NCBI RefSeq assembly: GCF_036173105.1
Contig: NZ_CP108053.1
Coordinates: 6,262,001 to 6,326,000 of the forward strand
Direction: 5' to 3'
Source of the DNA: Streptomyces sp. NBC_00287
GTDB lineage: Bacteria; Actinomycetota; Actinomycetes; Streptomycetales; Streptomycetaceae
Length of the DNA stretch: 64,000 nt
Positions 1 to 8,223 of the stretch are shown here, piece after piece. Every line of letters starts with the position of its first letter. Position 1 is the stretch's first letter. The notes under the pieces are model-generated. The model saw only the letters and a program-made list of their open reading frames with translations. It ran no database searches and was not told the origin of the DNA. Made by a program: the position numbers and the translations under genes.

Positions 1-3
1 GAG

Positions 4-699
4 GTGGGTCCGGTCACCGGTACCGACGCAGGGACCGACAACGGCCAGGCGGAGCTGCCCGAGGGCCAGGGCGCGAGCACGGACACGTCCGCGGAGACCA
101 CCGCCGAGCGCAATGTGCGCTTCGAACGCGACGCGCTCGAATTCCTCGACCAGATGTACTCGGCCGCCCTGCGCATGACGCGCAACCCGGCCGACGCCGA
201 GGACCTGGTGCAGGAGACGTACGCCAAGGCGTACGCGTCCTTCCACCAGTTCCGCGAGGGCACCAACCTGAAGGCCTGGCTCTACCGGATTCTCACCAAC
301 ACCTTCATCAACTCGTACCGCAAGAAGCAGCGTGAACCCCAGCGCTCCGCGGCCGAGGAGATCGAGGACTGGCAGCTCGCCCGCGCCGAGTCGCACATGT
401 CGACCGGTCTGCGCTCCGCGGAGTCGCAGGCGCTCGACCATCTGCCCGACTCGGACGTGAAGGAAGCACTTCAGGCGATCCCCGAGGAATTCCGCATCGC
501 CGTCTATCTCGCGGACGTAGAGGGCTTTGCGTACAAGGAGATCGCGGACATCATGGGGACACCCATCGGAACGGTGATGTCCCGGCTGCACCGGGGCCGC
601 CGTCAACTGCGCGGCATGCTCGAGGACTACGCCCGTGAGCGCGGGCTGGTTCCGGCGGGCGCCGGAGAGTCGAACGAAGCGAAAGGCTCGGGCTCATGA
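4..699 (+). CDS. sigR: ECF sigma factor SigR (thiol-oxidative stress)
   Basis: This 231-residue ECF sigma factor directs RNA polymerase to disulfide-stress promoters. Region 2 lies at about residues 45-115 (PADAEDLVQETYAKAY, then WLYRILTN). Region 4 lies at about 155-215 (FRIAVYLADVEGFAYKEIA, then GTVMSRLHRGR). I chose the GTG at 4. In S. coelicolor a longer unstable isoform starts about 55 codons upstream; that region is outside the window, so it cannot be judged here. The stop overlaps the rsrA ATG in an ATGA junction, so sigma and anti-sigma factor are translationally coupled. The family assignment is very secure, with near identity to S. coelicolor SigR as I recall it. Confidence 0.97.
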   Translation: MGPVTGTDAGTDNGQAELPEGQGASTDTSAETTAERNVRFERDALEFLDQMYSAALRMTRNPADAEDLVQETYAKAYASFHQFREGTNLKAWLYRILTNTFINSYRKKQREPQRSAAEEIEDWQLARAESHMSTGLRSAESQALDHLPDSDVKEALQAIPEEFRIAVYLADVEGFAYKEIADIMGTPIGTVMSRLHRGRRQLRGMLEDYARERGLVPAGAGESNEAKGSGS

Positions 700-998
700 G
701 CTGCGGAGAGCATCACGAGACGGACTGCAGCGAGGTTCTCGACCACCTTTACGAGTTCCTCGACAGCGAGATGCCGGACGTGGACCGCGACAAGTTCAAG
801 CAGCACTTCCAGGAGTGCTCGCCGTGCCTGGAGAAGTACGGGCTCGAAGAGGCCGTGAAGAAGCTGGTCAAGCGCTGCTGCGGACATGACGACGTACCGT
901 CCGACCTGCGGTCCAAGGTCCTGGGGCGGCTCGATCTGATCCGCTCCGGACAGGCCGTCCCCGACCATGACGTCACCGTCACCCCGCAGGAGTCCTGA
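696..998 (+). CDS. rsrA: Zinc-binding redox-sensing anti-sigma factor RsrA
   Basis: This 100-residue ZAS-family anti-sigma factor holds SigR inactive under reducing conditions. On thiol oxidation it forms a disulfide, loses zinc and releases SigR. All expected ligands are visible: Cys3, Cys11, His37, Cys41 and Cys44 (HxxxCxxC), plus the Cys61-Cys62 pair. The ATG overlaps the sigR stop. In S. coelicolor the pair is autoregulated by SigR; that promoter lies before the window. The spacing of every cysteine matches S. coelicolor RsrA as recalled, so the assignment is firm. Confidence 0.97.
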   Translation: MSCGEHHETDCSEVLDHLYEFLDSEMPDVDRDKFKQHFQECSPCLEKYGLEEAVKKLVKRCCGHDDVPSDLRSKVLGRLDLIRSGQAVPDHDVTVTPQES

Positions 999-1123
999 AC
1001 TCCCGCCCCGGGACGGCCGATCGTCACTCGAACGTGCTAATCGGCGGGTGATACGCCCGCACTCTCCCCCCTGGCCGCCCTAGGCTCCGGAGCCTGGAAC
1101 AGGCATGGTCAGGGGAGGGGCAC

Positions 1124-2416
1124 ATGGAGGGTATTCCCGCGCGGGCACGTGTGTACGTGGCCTGCGCCGCCCTCGGCGCCCTGCTCTGTCTGCTGCCGCT
1201 GCCGGCCACCCGTACGCCCTGGTGGGCCCTGGCCCTCCTGGCCGCGCTGTACGCCGGCTGCGAGCAGATCGCCCGTAGGCGCTTCGCCGGCACCTTCTAC
1301 CCGGTCCTGCTCGCCGGCGCCTTCCTGCTGCCCCCGCCCGCCGCCGCACTCGTGGCGGTACCCGGAGCACTGCTCTCCCAAGGCGCGGTCGTACGACGGG
1401 TATGGCGGGCCGCCCAGTTGGCGCTCGCCGTCTGGGCCGCCGCCCGGGTGCACTGGGCGCTGGACGGGCGGGACGCGGTCGTCGCGTCCGACTTCCCCTA
1501 CGCCCTTCTGCCCGCCGGGGCCGCGGTCCTGGGCTTCTGCCTGGTGCTCACCCTGCTGGACGGCGGCATCCTCGCCCTCGCCGAGCGGGTGCCGGTGCGC
1601 CGGGCCTGGCGCGGGCTGTTCCTGCGCTCGCTCGCGCCGGTCGCCGTGCACGGTCTCGCCGGGCTGATGATGGCCGTCCTGTGGCGCAGCCCCTACGGCC
1701 CGGTCGCCGCGCTGCTCGTGCTGCTGCCGATGTGCGTGTCCTGGTGGGTGTTCGCGCAGTACCACCGGGAGCGGGCCGCCCACCAGGCGACCATCCGGGC
1801 GCTGGTGCAGGCCGTCGACATCAAGGACGGCTACACCCGCGGACACAGCGAGCGGGTCGGACAGGCCTCGATGATGATCGCCCGCGAGCTGGGCATGGAC
1901 GCCGAGCGCATCGAGGTGCTGCGGTTCGCCGGGATCCTGCACGACGTGGGGAAACTCGGGGTGCCCACCAGGCTGCTGCGCAAGGACGGGCCGCTCACGC
2001 CCCAGGAGCGGCGCGTCATCGAACTGCACCCGGAGTACGGGCACGAGATGGTGCGGGGCATCTCCTTCCTCGGCGAGGCCCGGGCCGCCGTACTGCATCA
2101 CCATGAGCGGCTGGACGGGAGCGGGTATCCGTACGGGCTCGTGGGCGGGCAGATTCCCGAGTCCGCGCGGGTGGTCGCCGTCGCCGACGCCTTCGACGCG
2201 ATGACGTCCACGCGGTCCTACCGGCCGGCGCGGCCCGTCCCGGCGGCTCTGGGGGAGCTGGAGCGGTGTGCGGGGACGCAGTTCGATCCGCGGATGGTGT
2301 CGGCGCTGGTGAGCGTGATCGAGCGGCACGGATGGCGTCCGGAGGTCACCGCGGGCGAGGGGCGGGTTCCGGCCCCCGGCGCGCCTGTCGCCGGCCGTCC
2401 GGGAGCGCATCGATGA
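1124..2416 (+). CDS. Membrane HD-GYP domain protein, probable c-di-GMP phosphodiesterase
   Basis: 430 residues. The N-terminal ~210 residues form several hydrophobic segments (about residues 8-215), followed by a complete HD-GYP domain. The metal-site motifs are visible: HSERV with His241, HDVGK with His273-Asp274, and HHE...DGSGYP at about 326-336. HD-GYP proteins hydrolyse cyclic di-nucleotides such as c-di-GMP, which controls Streptomyces development. The hydrophobic N-terminus is probably a membrane sensor; its ligand is unknown. The stop overlaps the ATG of the next gene (ATGA), which encodes a related but degenerate protein. The ATG at 1124 is preceded by a GGGGAGGGG-type ribosome site. 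Confidence 0.9.
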   Translation: MEGIPARARVYVACAALGALLCLLPLPATRTPWWALALLAALYAGCEQIARRRFAGTFYPVLLAGAFLLPPPAAALVAVPGALLSQGAVVRRVWRAAQLALAVWAAARVHWALDGRDAVVASDFPYALLPAGAAVLGFCLVLTLLDGGILALAERVPVRRAWRGLFLRSLAPVAVHGLAGLMMAVLWRSPYGPVAALLVLLPMCVSWWVFAQYHRERAAHQATIRALVQAVDIKDGYTRGHSERVGQASMMIARELGMDAERIEVLRFAGILHDVGKLGVPTRLLRKDGPLTPQERRVIELHPEYGHEMVRGISFLGEARAAVLHHHERLDGSGYPYGLVGGQIPESARVVAVADAFDAMTSTRSYRPARPVPAALGELERCAGTQFDPRMVSALVSVIERHGWRPEVTAGEGRVPAPGAPVAGRPGAHR

Positions 2417-3660
2417 GCTCGTCCCGGCCCAGGTGGATCCTCGTCCTCATCCATGCCTCGGCCGCCCTGCTGGCCGCCGTCTCGCTCATCGGCACGCTCT
2501 GGAACGGTCTGGAGGAACGTCCCGTCGCGCTGGCGTTCGGGCTCCTCATCACCGTCGGTGAGTTCACCCGGTGGACCGGCGCCCACATCCGGGAGGCCGC
2601 GCCGCTCGGTGCCGCGGGCGCCCTGTCGTACGCGCTGCTCGGCGAGGACGCGGGGCAGCCCACGCACCACGGTGTGTTCCAGGTCGTCGCCATCGTCCTC
2701 GTCGCCGCCCTCCTCGGCGGCGTCCCGCACATCGCGCGCGGCCGGAGCCTCGAGCCCGACCATCTGGCCCGGCGGGTGCTCACCGTCGGCTTCGCCGCGA
2801 TCTGCTTCCAACCCCTGTACAACCGGGGCGTGTTCGACGAGTGGAGCGGCGCCGCCTACGCGCTGCTGCTGCTCGCGCTGCTCGCCCTCACCGCGCTGTG
2901 CGACGCAGTTCTCGTCGCCGCCCTGGCCCACTCCAGGACCGGCTGGCCCTTCGGCCCGCTGCTGCGGGACGAGCTGCGCACCCTGCTCGGGATCGGCTCG
3001 GCCGTCTGCGCGACCGGCGCGGTGATGGCGCTCGCGGTGGCCGTCGTAGGCCTGTGGGCGCTGCCCGTGTTCTGTCTGCCGCTGCTGCTCACCCAGCTCT
3101 CCTTCCGCCGCTACGCCGCCGTCCGCGCCACCTACCGGCAGACCATCGCCTCCCTCGCCCGCGCCACCGAGGTGGCCGGCTACACCCCCGCCGGTCACGC
3201 CCGCAGAGTCGCCGCGCTCAGCGTCGCCGTCGGCCGGGACCTCGGCCTGTCCGGGGCCGAGCTCACCGTGCTGGAGTACGCCGCCCTCATGCACGACATC
3301 GGTCAGCTCAGCCTGGTCGACCCGGTCCCGTCCGGCGCCACCGCAGGCCTGCCCACCGCCGAGCAGCGCAGGATCGCCCTCCTCGGCGGCGCCGTCGTCC
3401 GCCAGACCGGCGTCGACGGCTCGGTCGCCGTGGTCGTCGAGCGCCAGGCCGACCCCTGCCGGGAGCAGCCGGTCGCCGCGCGGATCGTACGGACGGTGAA
3501 CGCCTACGAGGAGAAGGCCCAGGGCGCGGGGCCAGGCGGGCCGCTGAAGGCGCTGGAGGAGCTACGACTGGGCACCGCGGGGGACTACGACCCGGACGTC
3601 GTCGAGGCGCTGGCCAGGGTGCTGTCAAGAGACTGTCTGACCTTGGGGCGAGCGGGGTAA
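2413..3660 (+). CDS. Membrane protein with degenerate HD-GYP domain
   Basis: 415 residues with the same architecture as the preceding gene: about 230 residues of hydrophobic segments, then an HD-like domain. The first histidine (HARRV, His262) and the HD pair (His294-Asp295, MHDIG) remain. The later HHE and GYP motifs are gone: VVERQADPCREQP stands where HHERLDGSGYP would be. It is therefore probably not an active phosphodiesterase. It may act as a regulatory or heteromeric partner of the upstream HD-GYP protein, with which it is translationally coupled by a 4-base overlap. The pairing suggests tandem duplication followed by loss of catalysis in one copy. Confidence 0.85.
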   Translation: MSSSRPRWILVLIHASAALLAAVSLIGTLWNGLEERPVALAFGLLITVGEFTRWTGAHIREAAPLGAAGALSYALLGEDAGQPTHHGVFQVVAIVLVAALLGGVPHIARGRSLEPDHLARRVLTVGFAAICFQPLYNRGVFDEWSGAAYALLLLALLALTALCDAVLVAALAHSRTGWPFGPLLRDELRTLLGIGSAVCATGAVMALAVAVVGLWALPVFCLPLLLTQLSFRRYAAVRATYRQTIASLARATEVAGYTPAGHARRVAALSVAVGRDLGLSGAELTVLEYAALMHDIGQLSLVDPVPSGATAGLPTAEQRRIALLGGAVVRQTGVDGSVAVVVERQADPCREQPVAARIVRTVNAYEEKAQGAGPGGPLKALEELRLGTAGDYDPDVVEALARVLSRDCLTLGRAG

Positions 3661-3777
3661 CCCATGGGTAATGAGCGCCCCTCCAGCGGTACGTGGTTGG
3701 ATGCGAAGGGAGAGGGTCTCCGACAGGCTGTCCGGGGGCACAGCCGGCCCACTCCACGGAACTGGCAGGCGGGAATC

Positions 3778-4758
3778 GTGAGGATCTTCGGCAAGGGACG
3801 GCACCGGCCCTCCGCCTCCTGGCGGCAGGCCACCGACCGCGCGTTCACCCTGATCGGCGACGGTCGGTACGAGGACGCGGGCGCGCTGCTGACACGTGCC
3901 GCCGATCTGGAGCCCTGGCTGTCCGAGTCCTGGTTCAACCTCGCCCTGCTGCACAAGTTCCGGCACGACTGGGAGCAGGCGCGGGCGGCGGGCCTGAGGG
4001 CCGTGGCGCTGCTCGACCGGGAGACCGGGGCGCCCGACTGGTGGAACGTCGGTATCGCGGCCACCGCCCTGCAGGACTGGCCGCTGGCCCGGCGGGCCTG
4101 GCAGGCCTACGGGCTGCGGGTGCCGGGCGGCGCGACCGACTCCGGCGAGCCGGTCGGCATGGACCTCGGCAGCGCGGCCGTACGGCTGTCCCCCGAGGGG
4201 GAGGCCGAGGTGGTGTGGGGGCGGCGGCTCGATCCCGCCCGGATCGAGGTGCTGTCGATTCCGCTGCCGTCGTCCGGGCGGCGCTGGGGCGAGGTCGTGC
4301 TGCACGACGGGGTCCCGCACGGCGAGCGGACCACGGCAGCCGGGCACGCCTACCCCGTCTTCGACGAGATCGAGCTGTGGGCGCCCTCTCCGGTGCCGAC
4401 CTGGGTGGTGCTGCTGGAGGCGGCGACCGAGGCGGACCGGGACGCGCTGGAGCAGCTCGCGGCGGACGCGGGGTTCGCGGCGGAGGACTGGTCGTCGTCG
4501 GTGCGGCTGCTGTGCCGGACGTGCTCCGAGTCGCGGATGCCGTCCGACGAGGGTGACGGGGAGCATCTCGATCCGCACGATCACAGCGAGCCGGGGCATC
4601 CGGGGCCGCTGGGGCACCGGACGGACGGGCAGCTGTGGGTGCCGGAGCGGGAGTGCGGGGTGGCTGCGCCGGCTTCGCTGGTTCGGGGGCTCTTGGACGG
4701 ATGGGTTGCGGACAGCCCCGATTCCCGGGACTGGCGGGATCTGGAAGAGGTCTGCTGA
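3778..4758 (+). CDS. TPR-repeat protein of unknown function
   Basis: About 326 residues from the GTG at 3778 (MRIFGKGRHRPSASWRQ), which has a GGCGGG ribosome site just upstream. An ATG at 3664 would add 38 residues and cannot be excluded. The N-terminal ~100 residues look like tetratricopeptide repeats (ALLTRAADLEPWLSESWFNLALLH, then WEQARAAGLRAVALLD). The rest is a conserved-looking Streptomyces domain with a late CRTC and acidic, His-rich stretch. No signal peptide or catalytic motif was recognised. It lies between the HD-GYP pair and peptide deformylase on the same strand; no function is assigned. Confidence 0.75.
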   Translation: MRIFGKGRHRPSASWRQATDRAFTLIGDGRYEDAGALLTRAADLEPWLSESWFNLALLHKFRHDWEQARAAGLRAVALLDRETGAPDWWNVGIAATALQDWPLARRAWQAYGLRVPGGATDSGEPVGMDLGSAAVRLSPEGEAEVVWGRRLDPARIEVLSIPLPSSGRRWGEVVLHDGVPHGERTTAAGHAYPVFDEIELWAPSPVPTWVVLLEAATEADRDALEQLAADAGFAAEDWSSSVRLLCRTCSESRMPSDEGDGEHLDPHDHSEPGHPGPLGHRTDGQLWVPERECGVAAPASLVRGLLDGWVADSPDSRDWRDLEEVC

Positions 4759-4819
4759 AACCTCGCCGTACCCTGTATCAGCACCGAATCCCAGTTTTCC
4801 AGGAAGGCATACGTCGGTC

Positions 4820-5470
4820 ATGGCGCAGCAGGACACCGATCAGCAGCACGCGGGCGTGCTCCCCGTGGACGACGAGGGCTTCGTCATCGACACCGAGGAG
4901 ACCGAGGAGCGCGAGAACGCCTGGCACGAGCGGGGTACCTCGCGGCCGATCACCGTCGTCGGGAACCCGGTGCTCCACAAGGAGTGCAAGGACGTCACCG
5001 AGTTCGGCCCGGAGCTGGAGCAGCTGATCGCGGACATGTTCGCCTCGCAGCGCACCGCGGAGGGCGTGGGCCTGGCCGCCAACCAGATCGGCGTGGACCT
5101 GAAGGTCTTCGTCTACGACTGCCAGGACGACCAGGGCGCGCGGCACGTCGGCGTCGTCTGCAACCCCAAGCTCGTCGATCTGCCCGCCGAGCAGCGCAGC
5201 CTCGACGACAGCAACGAGGGCTGTCTGTCCGTGCCGACCGCGTACGCGCCGCTCGCCCGGCCCGACTATGCCGAGGTCACCGGGCAGGACGAGAAGGGCA
5301 ACCCGATCAAGGTGCGCGGCACCGGCTACTTCGCGCGCTGTTTGCAGCACGAGACCGACCACCTGTACGGCTACCTGTATATCGACCGGCTCTCCAAGCG
5401 TGAGCGCAAGGACGCGCTGCGGCAGATGGCCGAGAACGAGCCTCGCTACCCCGTGGTCGCAAACGACTGA
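4820..5470 (+). CDS. def: Peptide deformylase
   Basis: This 216-residue metalloenzyme removes the N-formyl group from nascent proteins. The three signature motifs are present: GVGLAANQ (residues 82-89), EGCLS (133-137, metal ligand Cys135) and HETDH (177-181, with two His ligands and the catalytic Glu178). An N-terminal acidic extension of about 35 residues precedes the catalytic fold. The ATG at 4820 lies downstream of AGGAAGG. Streptomycetes usually carry several def genes; this is one copy. No clear terminator follows it. Confidence 0.95.
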   Translation: MAQQDTDQQHAGVLPVDDEGFVIDTEETEERENAWHERGTSRPITVVGNPVLHKECKDVTEFGPELEQLIADMFASQRTAEGVGLAANQIGVDLKVFVYDCQDDQGARHVGVVCNPKLVDLPAEQRSLDDSNEGCLSVPTAYAPLARPDYAEVTGQDEKGNPIKVRGTGYFARCLQHETDHLYGYLYIDRLSKRERKDALRQMAENEPRYPVVAND

Positions 5471-5760
5471 CGTCCCGCAAGATCTCTCAAGTCCCATACG
5501 CACGGCGTCTGTTCAGGAATCCCTTCCTGACCAGGCGCCGTTCGTCAGTGCGTCGCACGTTCGATCCCATGTGCGCATCTACTGATCCATATTCAGTCAC
5601 ACAAGGGGAGATTCTCGGCACCGTGGGGTAGTGAATGAAGCAAATCCGTTCCCAGACCGGTCAGTTGTGGTGCTGAATGGGAAGTGCGGGGATACGCAAC
5701 GGCGCACGCCCGGCACGGCGGGAGGGGTGTGCGCAACTGGCGGCTGAGAGGGGTTTGTTC
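5471..5760 (+). other. Intergenic leader before the terpene synthase operon
   Basis: 290 bases without a convincing gene, less GC-rich than its neighbours. It must hold the promoter of the synthase/P450 operon. A SigR-like arrangement, GGAAT at about 5518 then 19 bases then GTT, is visible, but such short matches are expected by chance in a window this size. No strong hairpin terminator for def was seen. Confidence 0.4.
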
Positions 5761-6846
5761 GTGCATGCTTTCTCACACAGCACCACATCGACGCCGACGG
5801 CGGTCGCGGTCCCACCATCGCTCTCCCTTCCGGTGATCGAGGCGGCGTTTCCCAGGCAACTCCACCCGTATTGGCCCCGACTTCAGGAGAAGACCCGCAC
5901 CTGGCTGCTGGAAAAACGGCTGATGCCGGCGGACAAGGTGGAGGAATATGCCGATGGCCTTTGCTACACCGACCTGATGGCGGGGTACTACATTGGCGCC
6001 CCCGACGAGGTCCTGCAGGCGATTGCGGACTACAGCGCATGGTTCTTCGTCTGGGACGACCGGCACGACCGTGACATCGTGCACCGCCGCCCGTCCGCCT
6101 GGCGGCGGCTGAGGTTCCGGTTGCATGCGGCCCTCGACGCACCGGAGGACCACCTGCACCACGAGGATCCGCTGGTGGCCGGGTTCGCGGACAGTATGGT
6201 GCGGCTGTACTCGTTCCTGCCCTCGACGTGGAACGCCCGGTTCGCCCGGCACTTCCACTCGGTGATCGAGGCGTACGACCGGGAATTCCACAACCGCACA
6301 AACGGAATCATCCCGACCGTCGAGGATTATCTCGCCCTGCGCCGCCTCACCTTCGCGCACTGGATCTGGACCGATCTGTTGGAGCCGAGCGCCGGACATG
6401 AACTCCCGGACTCGGTAAGGAAACACCCGGCATATCGGCGGGCGGCGCTGCTGAGCCAGGAATTCGCCGCCTGGTACAACGACCTCTGCTCGCTTCCCAA
6501 GGAAATAGCGGGCGATGAGGTGCACAATCTCGGAATCAGTCTTATCAAACATGAGGGGCTGACTCTGGAAGAAGCGGTGGTGGAAGTAAGGCGGCGCGTC
6601 GAGGAATGCATATCAGAATTTCTGGTCGCCGAACGGGCCGCCCTTCGACTCGCCGATGATCTAGCCGACGGCACCCTGCGGGGAAAGGAAATGAGTGCCG
6701 CCGTACGGGCCTGTGTCTGCAATATGCGGAACTGGTTCAGCACCGTCTACTGGTTCCACCACGAGTCCGGCCGGTACATGGTCGACAGCTGGGACGACCG
6801 GTCCACGCCCCCGTACGTCAACAACGAAGCGGCAGGTGAGAAATGA
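5761..6846 (+). CDS. cyc1: (+)-epi-isozizaene synthase (class I sesquiterpene cyclase)
   Basis: This 361-residue class I terpene cyclase converts farnesyl diphosphate to epi-isozizaene, the first step to albaflavenone. The GTG at 5761 (MHAFSHSTT...) matches the known S. coelicolor N-terminus as recalled; the frame is open upstream but looks non-coding. The aspartate-rich motif DDRHD is at 99-103. The NSE motif NDLCSLPKE lies about 140 residues later. The C-terminus (GRYMVDSWDDRSTPPYVNN) is the family's conserved end. The stop overlaps the P450 ATG by four bases, so the two-step pathway is translationally coupled. Similarity to SCO5222 as recalled is very high. Confidence 0.95.
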   Translation: MHAFSHSTTSTPTAVAVPPSLSLPVIEAAFPRQLHPYWPRLQEKTRTWLLEKRLMPADKVEEYADGLCYTDLMAGYYIGAPDEVLQAIADYSAWFFVWDDRHDRDIVHRRPSAWRRLRFRLHAALDAPEDHLHHEDPLVAGFADSMVRLYSFLPSTWNARFARHFHSVIEAYDREFHNRTNGIIPTVEDYLALRRLTFAHWIWTDLLEPSAGHELPDSVRKHPAYRRAALLSQEFAAWYNDLCSLPKEIAGDEVHNLGISLIKHEGLTLEEAVVEVRRRVEECISEFLVAERAALRLADDLADGTLRGKEMSAAVRACVCNMRNWFSTVYWFHHESGRYMVDSWDDRSTPPYVNNEAAGEK

Positions 6847-8219
6847 CCGTCGAGTCTGTGAAGCCCGAAGCGCAGATATATGCGGAATCGGAGCTGCGTG
6901 AGCCGCCTTTCGCCGGCGGCGGTGTCCCGCTTCTCGGCCACGGCTGGAAGCTGGTGCGCGACCCGCTCGCGTTCATGGCGGCGCTGCGCGAGCACGGCGA
7001 TGTCGTCCGGCTGAAGCTGGGCCCGAAGACCGTGTACGCGGTCACCTCCCCGGACCTCACCGGCGCCCTGGCCCTCAGCACCGACTTCAAGATCGACGGT
7101 CCGCTGTGGGAGTCCCTCGAAGGCCTGCTCGGCAAGGAGGGTGTGGCCACCGCGAACGGCCCCCGGCACCGGCGTCAGCGGCGCACCATCCAGCCCGCGT
7201 TCCGGCTCGACGCGATCCCGGCGTACGGGCCGATCATGGAGGAGGAGGCGCATGCGCTGACCGTGCGCTGGCGGCCCGGCGAGACGATCGACTGCACCGC
7301 CGAGTCCTTCCGGGTGGCCGTCCGCATCGCTGCCCGCTGTCTGCTGCGCGGCGACTTCATGGACGAACGGGCGGAACGGCTGTGCATTGCACTCGCCACC
7401 GTCTTCCGTGGTATGTACCGCAGGATGGTGATACCGGCCGGGCCGCTCTACCGGCTGCCGCTTCCGCCCAACCGCAAATTCAACCGGGCCCTGGCCGATC
7501 TGCATCTGCTGGTCGACGAGATCGTCGCCGAGCGGCGCGCATCTGGTCAAAAGCCGGACGATTTGCTGACAGCCTTGCTGGAGGCGAAGGACGAGAATGG
7601 CGAGCCGATCGGGGAACAGGAGATCCACGACCAGGTCGTCGCGATACTCACCCCCGGAAGCGAAACCGTCGCGTCCACCATCATGTGGCTCCTGCACGTG
7701 CTCGCGGAACATCCCGAGCACGCCGACCGGGTGGCCGCGGAGGTCGAATCCGTCACCGGCGGCCGGCCCGTCGCATTCGAGGATGTCCGGGGGCTCCGGC
7801 ACACGAACAATGTCGTCGTCGAGGCGATGCGTTTGCGTCCGGCCGTCTGGATATTGACGCGCCGGGCGGTCACCGACACCGAGCTCGGCGGGTATCGCAT
7901 TCCGGCGGGCGCGGACATCGTCTACAGCCCGTATGCGATCCAGCGCGACGCGAAGTCGTACGCGGACAACCTGGAGTTCGACCCCGACCGCTGGCTTCCG
8001 GAACGCGTGAAGGAGGTGCCGAAATACGCCATGAGTCCCTTCAGCGTGGGCAACCGCAAGTGCCCGAGCGACCACTTCTCCATGGCACAGCTGACGCTGA
8101 TCACGGCGGCGGTGGCCACGAAGTACCGCTTCGAGCAGGCGTCCGGTTCCAATGACACCACCCGGGTGGGCATCACCCTGCGTCCGCACAACCTGCTGCT
8201 CAGGCCGGTGTCCAGGTGA
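6843..8219 (+). CDS. cyp170A1: Cytochrome P450 CYP170 family, albaflavenone synthase
   Basis: This 458-residue P450 oxidises epi-isozizaene at the allylic carbon to albaflavenol and then albaflavenone. The I-helix segment ILTPGSETVAST, the K-helix EAMRLRP and the haem loop FSVGNRKCP (Cys407) are visible. S. coelicolor CYP170A1 is also reported to make farnesene at a second site carrying terpene-synthase motifs. Here the NSE-like DDLLTALLE (239-247) is intact, but the neighbouring aspartate-rich motif reads DENGE (250-254), where I recall DDNGD. Albaflavenone chemistry is likely; the moonlighting cyclase activity is doubtful. The gene ends four bases from the convergent AraC gene, with no hairpin between them. 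Confidence 0.93.
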   Translation: MTVESVKPEAQIYAESELREPPFAGGGVPLLGHGWKLVRDPLAFMAALREHGDVVRLKLGPKTVYAVTSPDLTGALALSTDFKIDGPLWESLEGLLGKEGVATANGPRHRRQRRTIQPAFRLDAIPAYGPIMEEEAHALTVRWRPGETIDCTAESFRVAVRIAARCLLRGDFMDERAERLCIALATVFRGMYRRMVIPAGPLYRLPLPPNRKFNRALADLHLLVDEIVAERRASGQKPDDLLTALLEAKDENGEPIGEQEIHDQVVAILTPGSETVASTIMWLLHVLAEHPEHADRVAAEVESVTGGRPVAFEDVRGLRHTNNVVVEAMRLRPAVWILTRRAVTDTELGGYRIPAGADIVYSPYAIQRDAKSYADNLEFDPDRWLPERVKEVPKYAMSPFSVGNRKCPSDHFSMAQLTLITAAVATKYRFEQASGSNDTTRVGITLRPHNLLLRPVSR

Positions 8220-8223
8220 CGGC

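Noticed and set aside
3308..3757. Long Arg/Pro-rich minus-strand frames opposite HD-GYP and other genes
   Set aside because: Typical antisense shadows of high-GC coding sequence, with no start signals and biased amino-acid content.
5517..5545. SigR-like promoter GGAAT-N19-GTT upstream of the terpene synthase
   Set aside because: Eight fixed bases with flexible spacing occur several times by chance on two strands of 64 kb; it is 215 bases from the gene and the pathway has no thiol-stress link.
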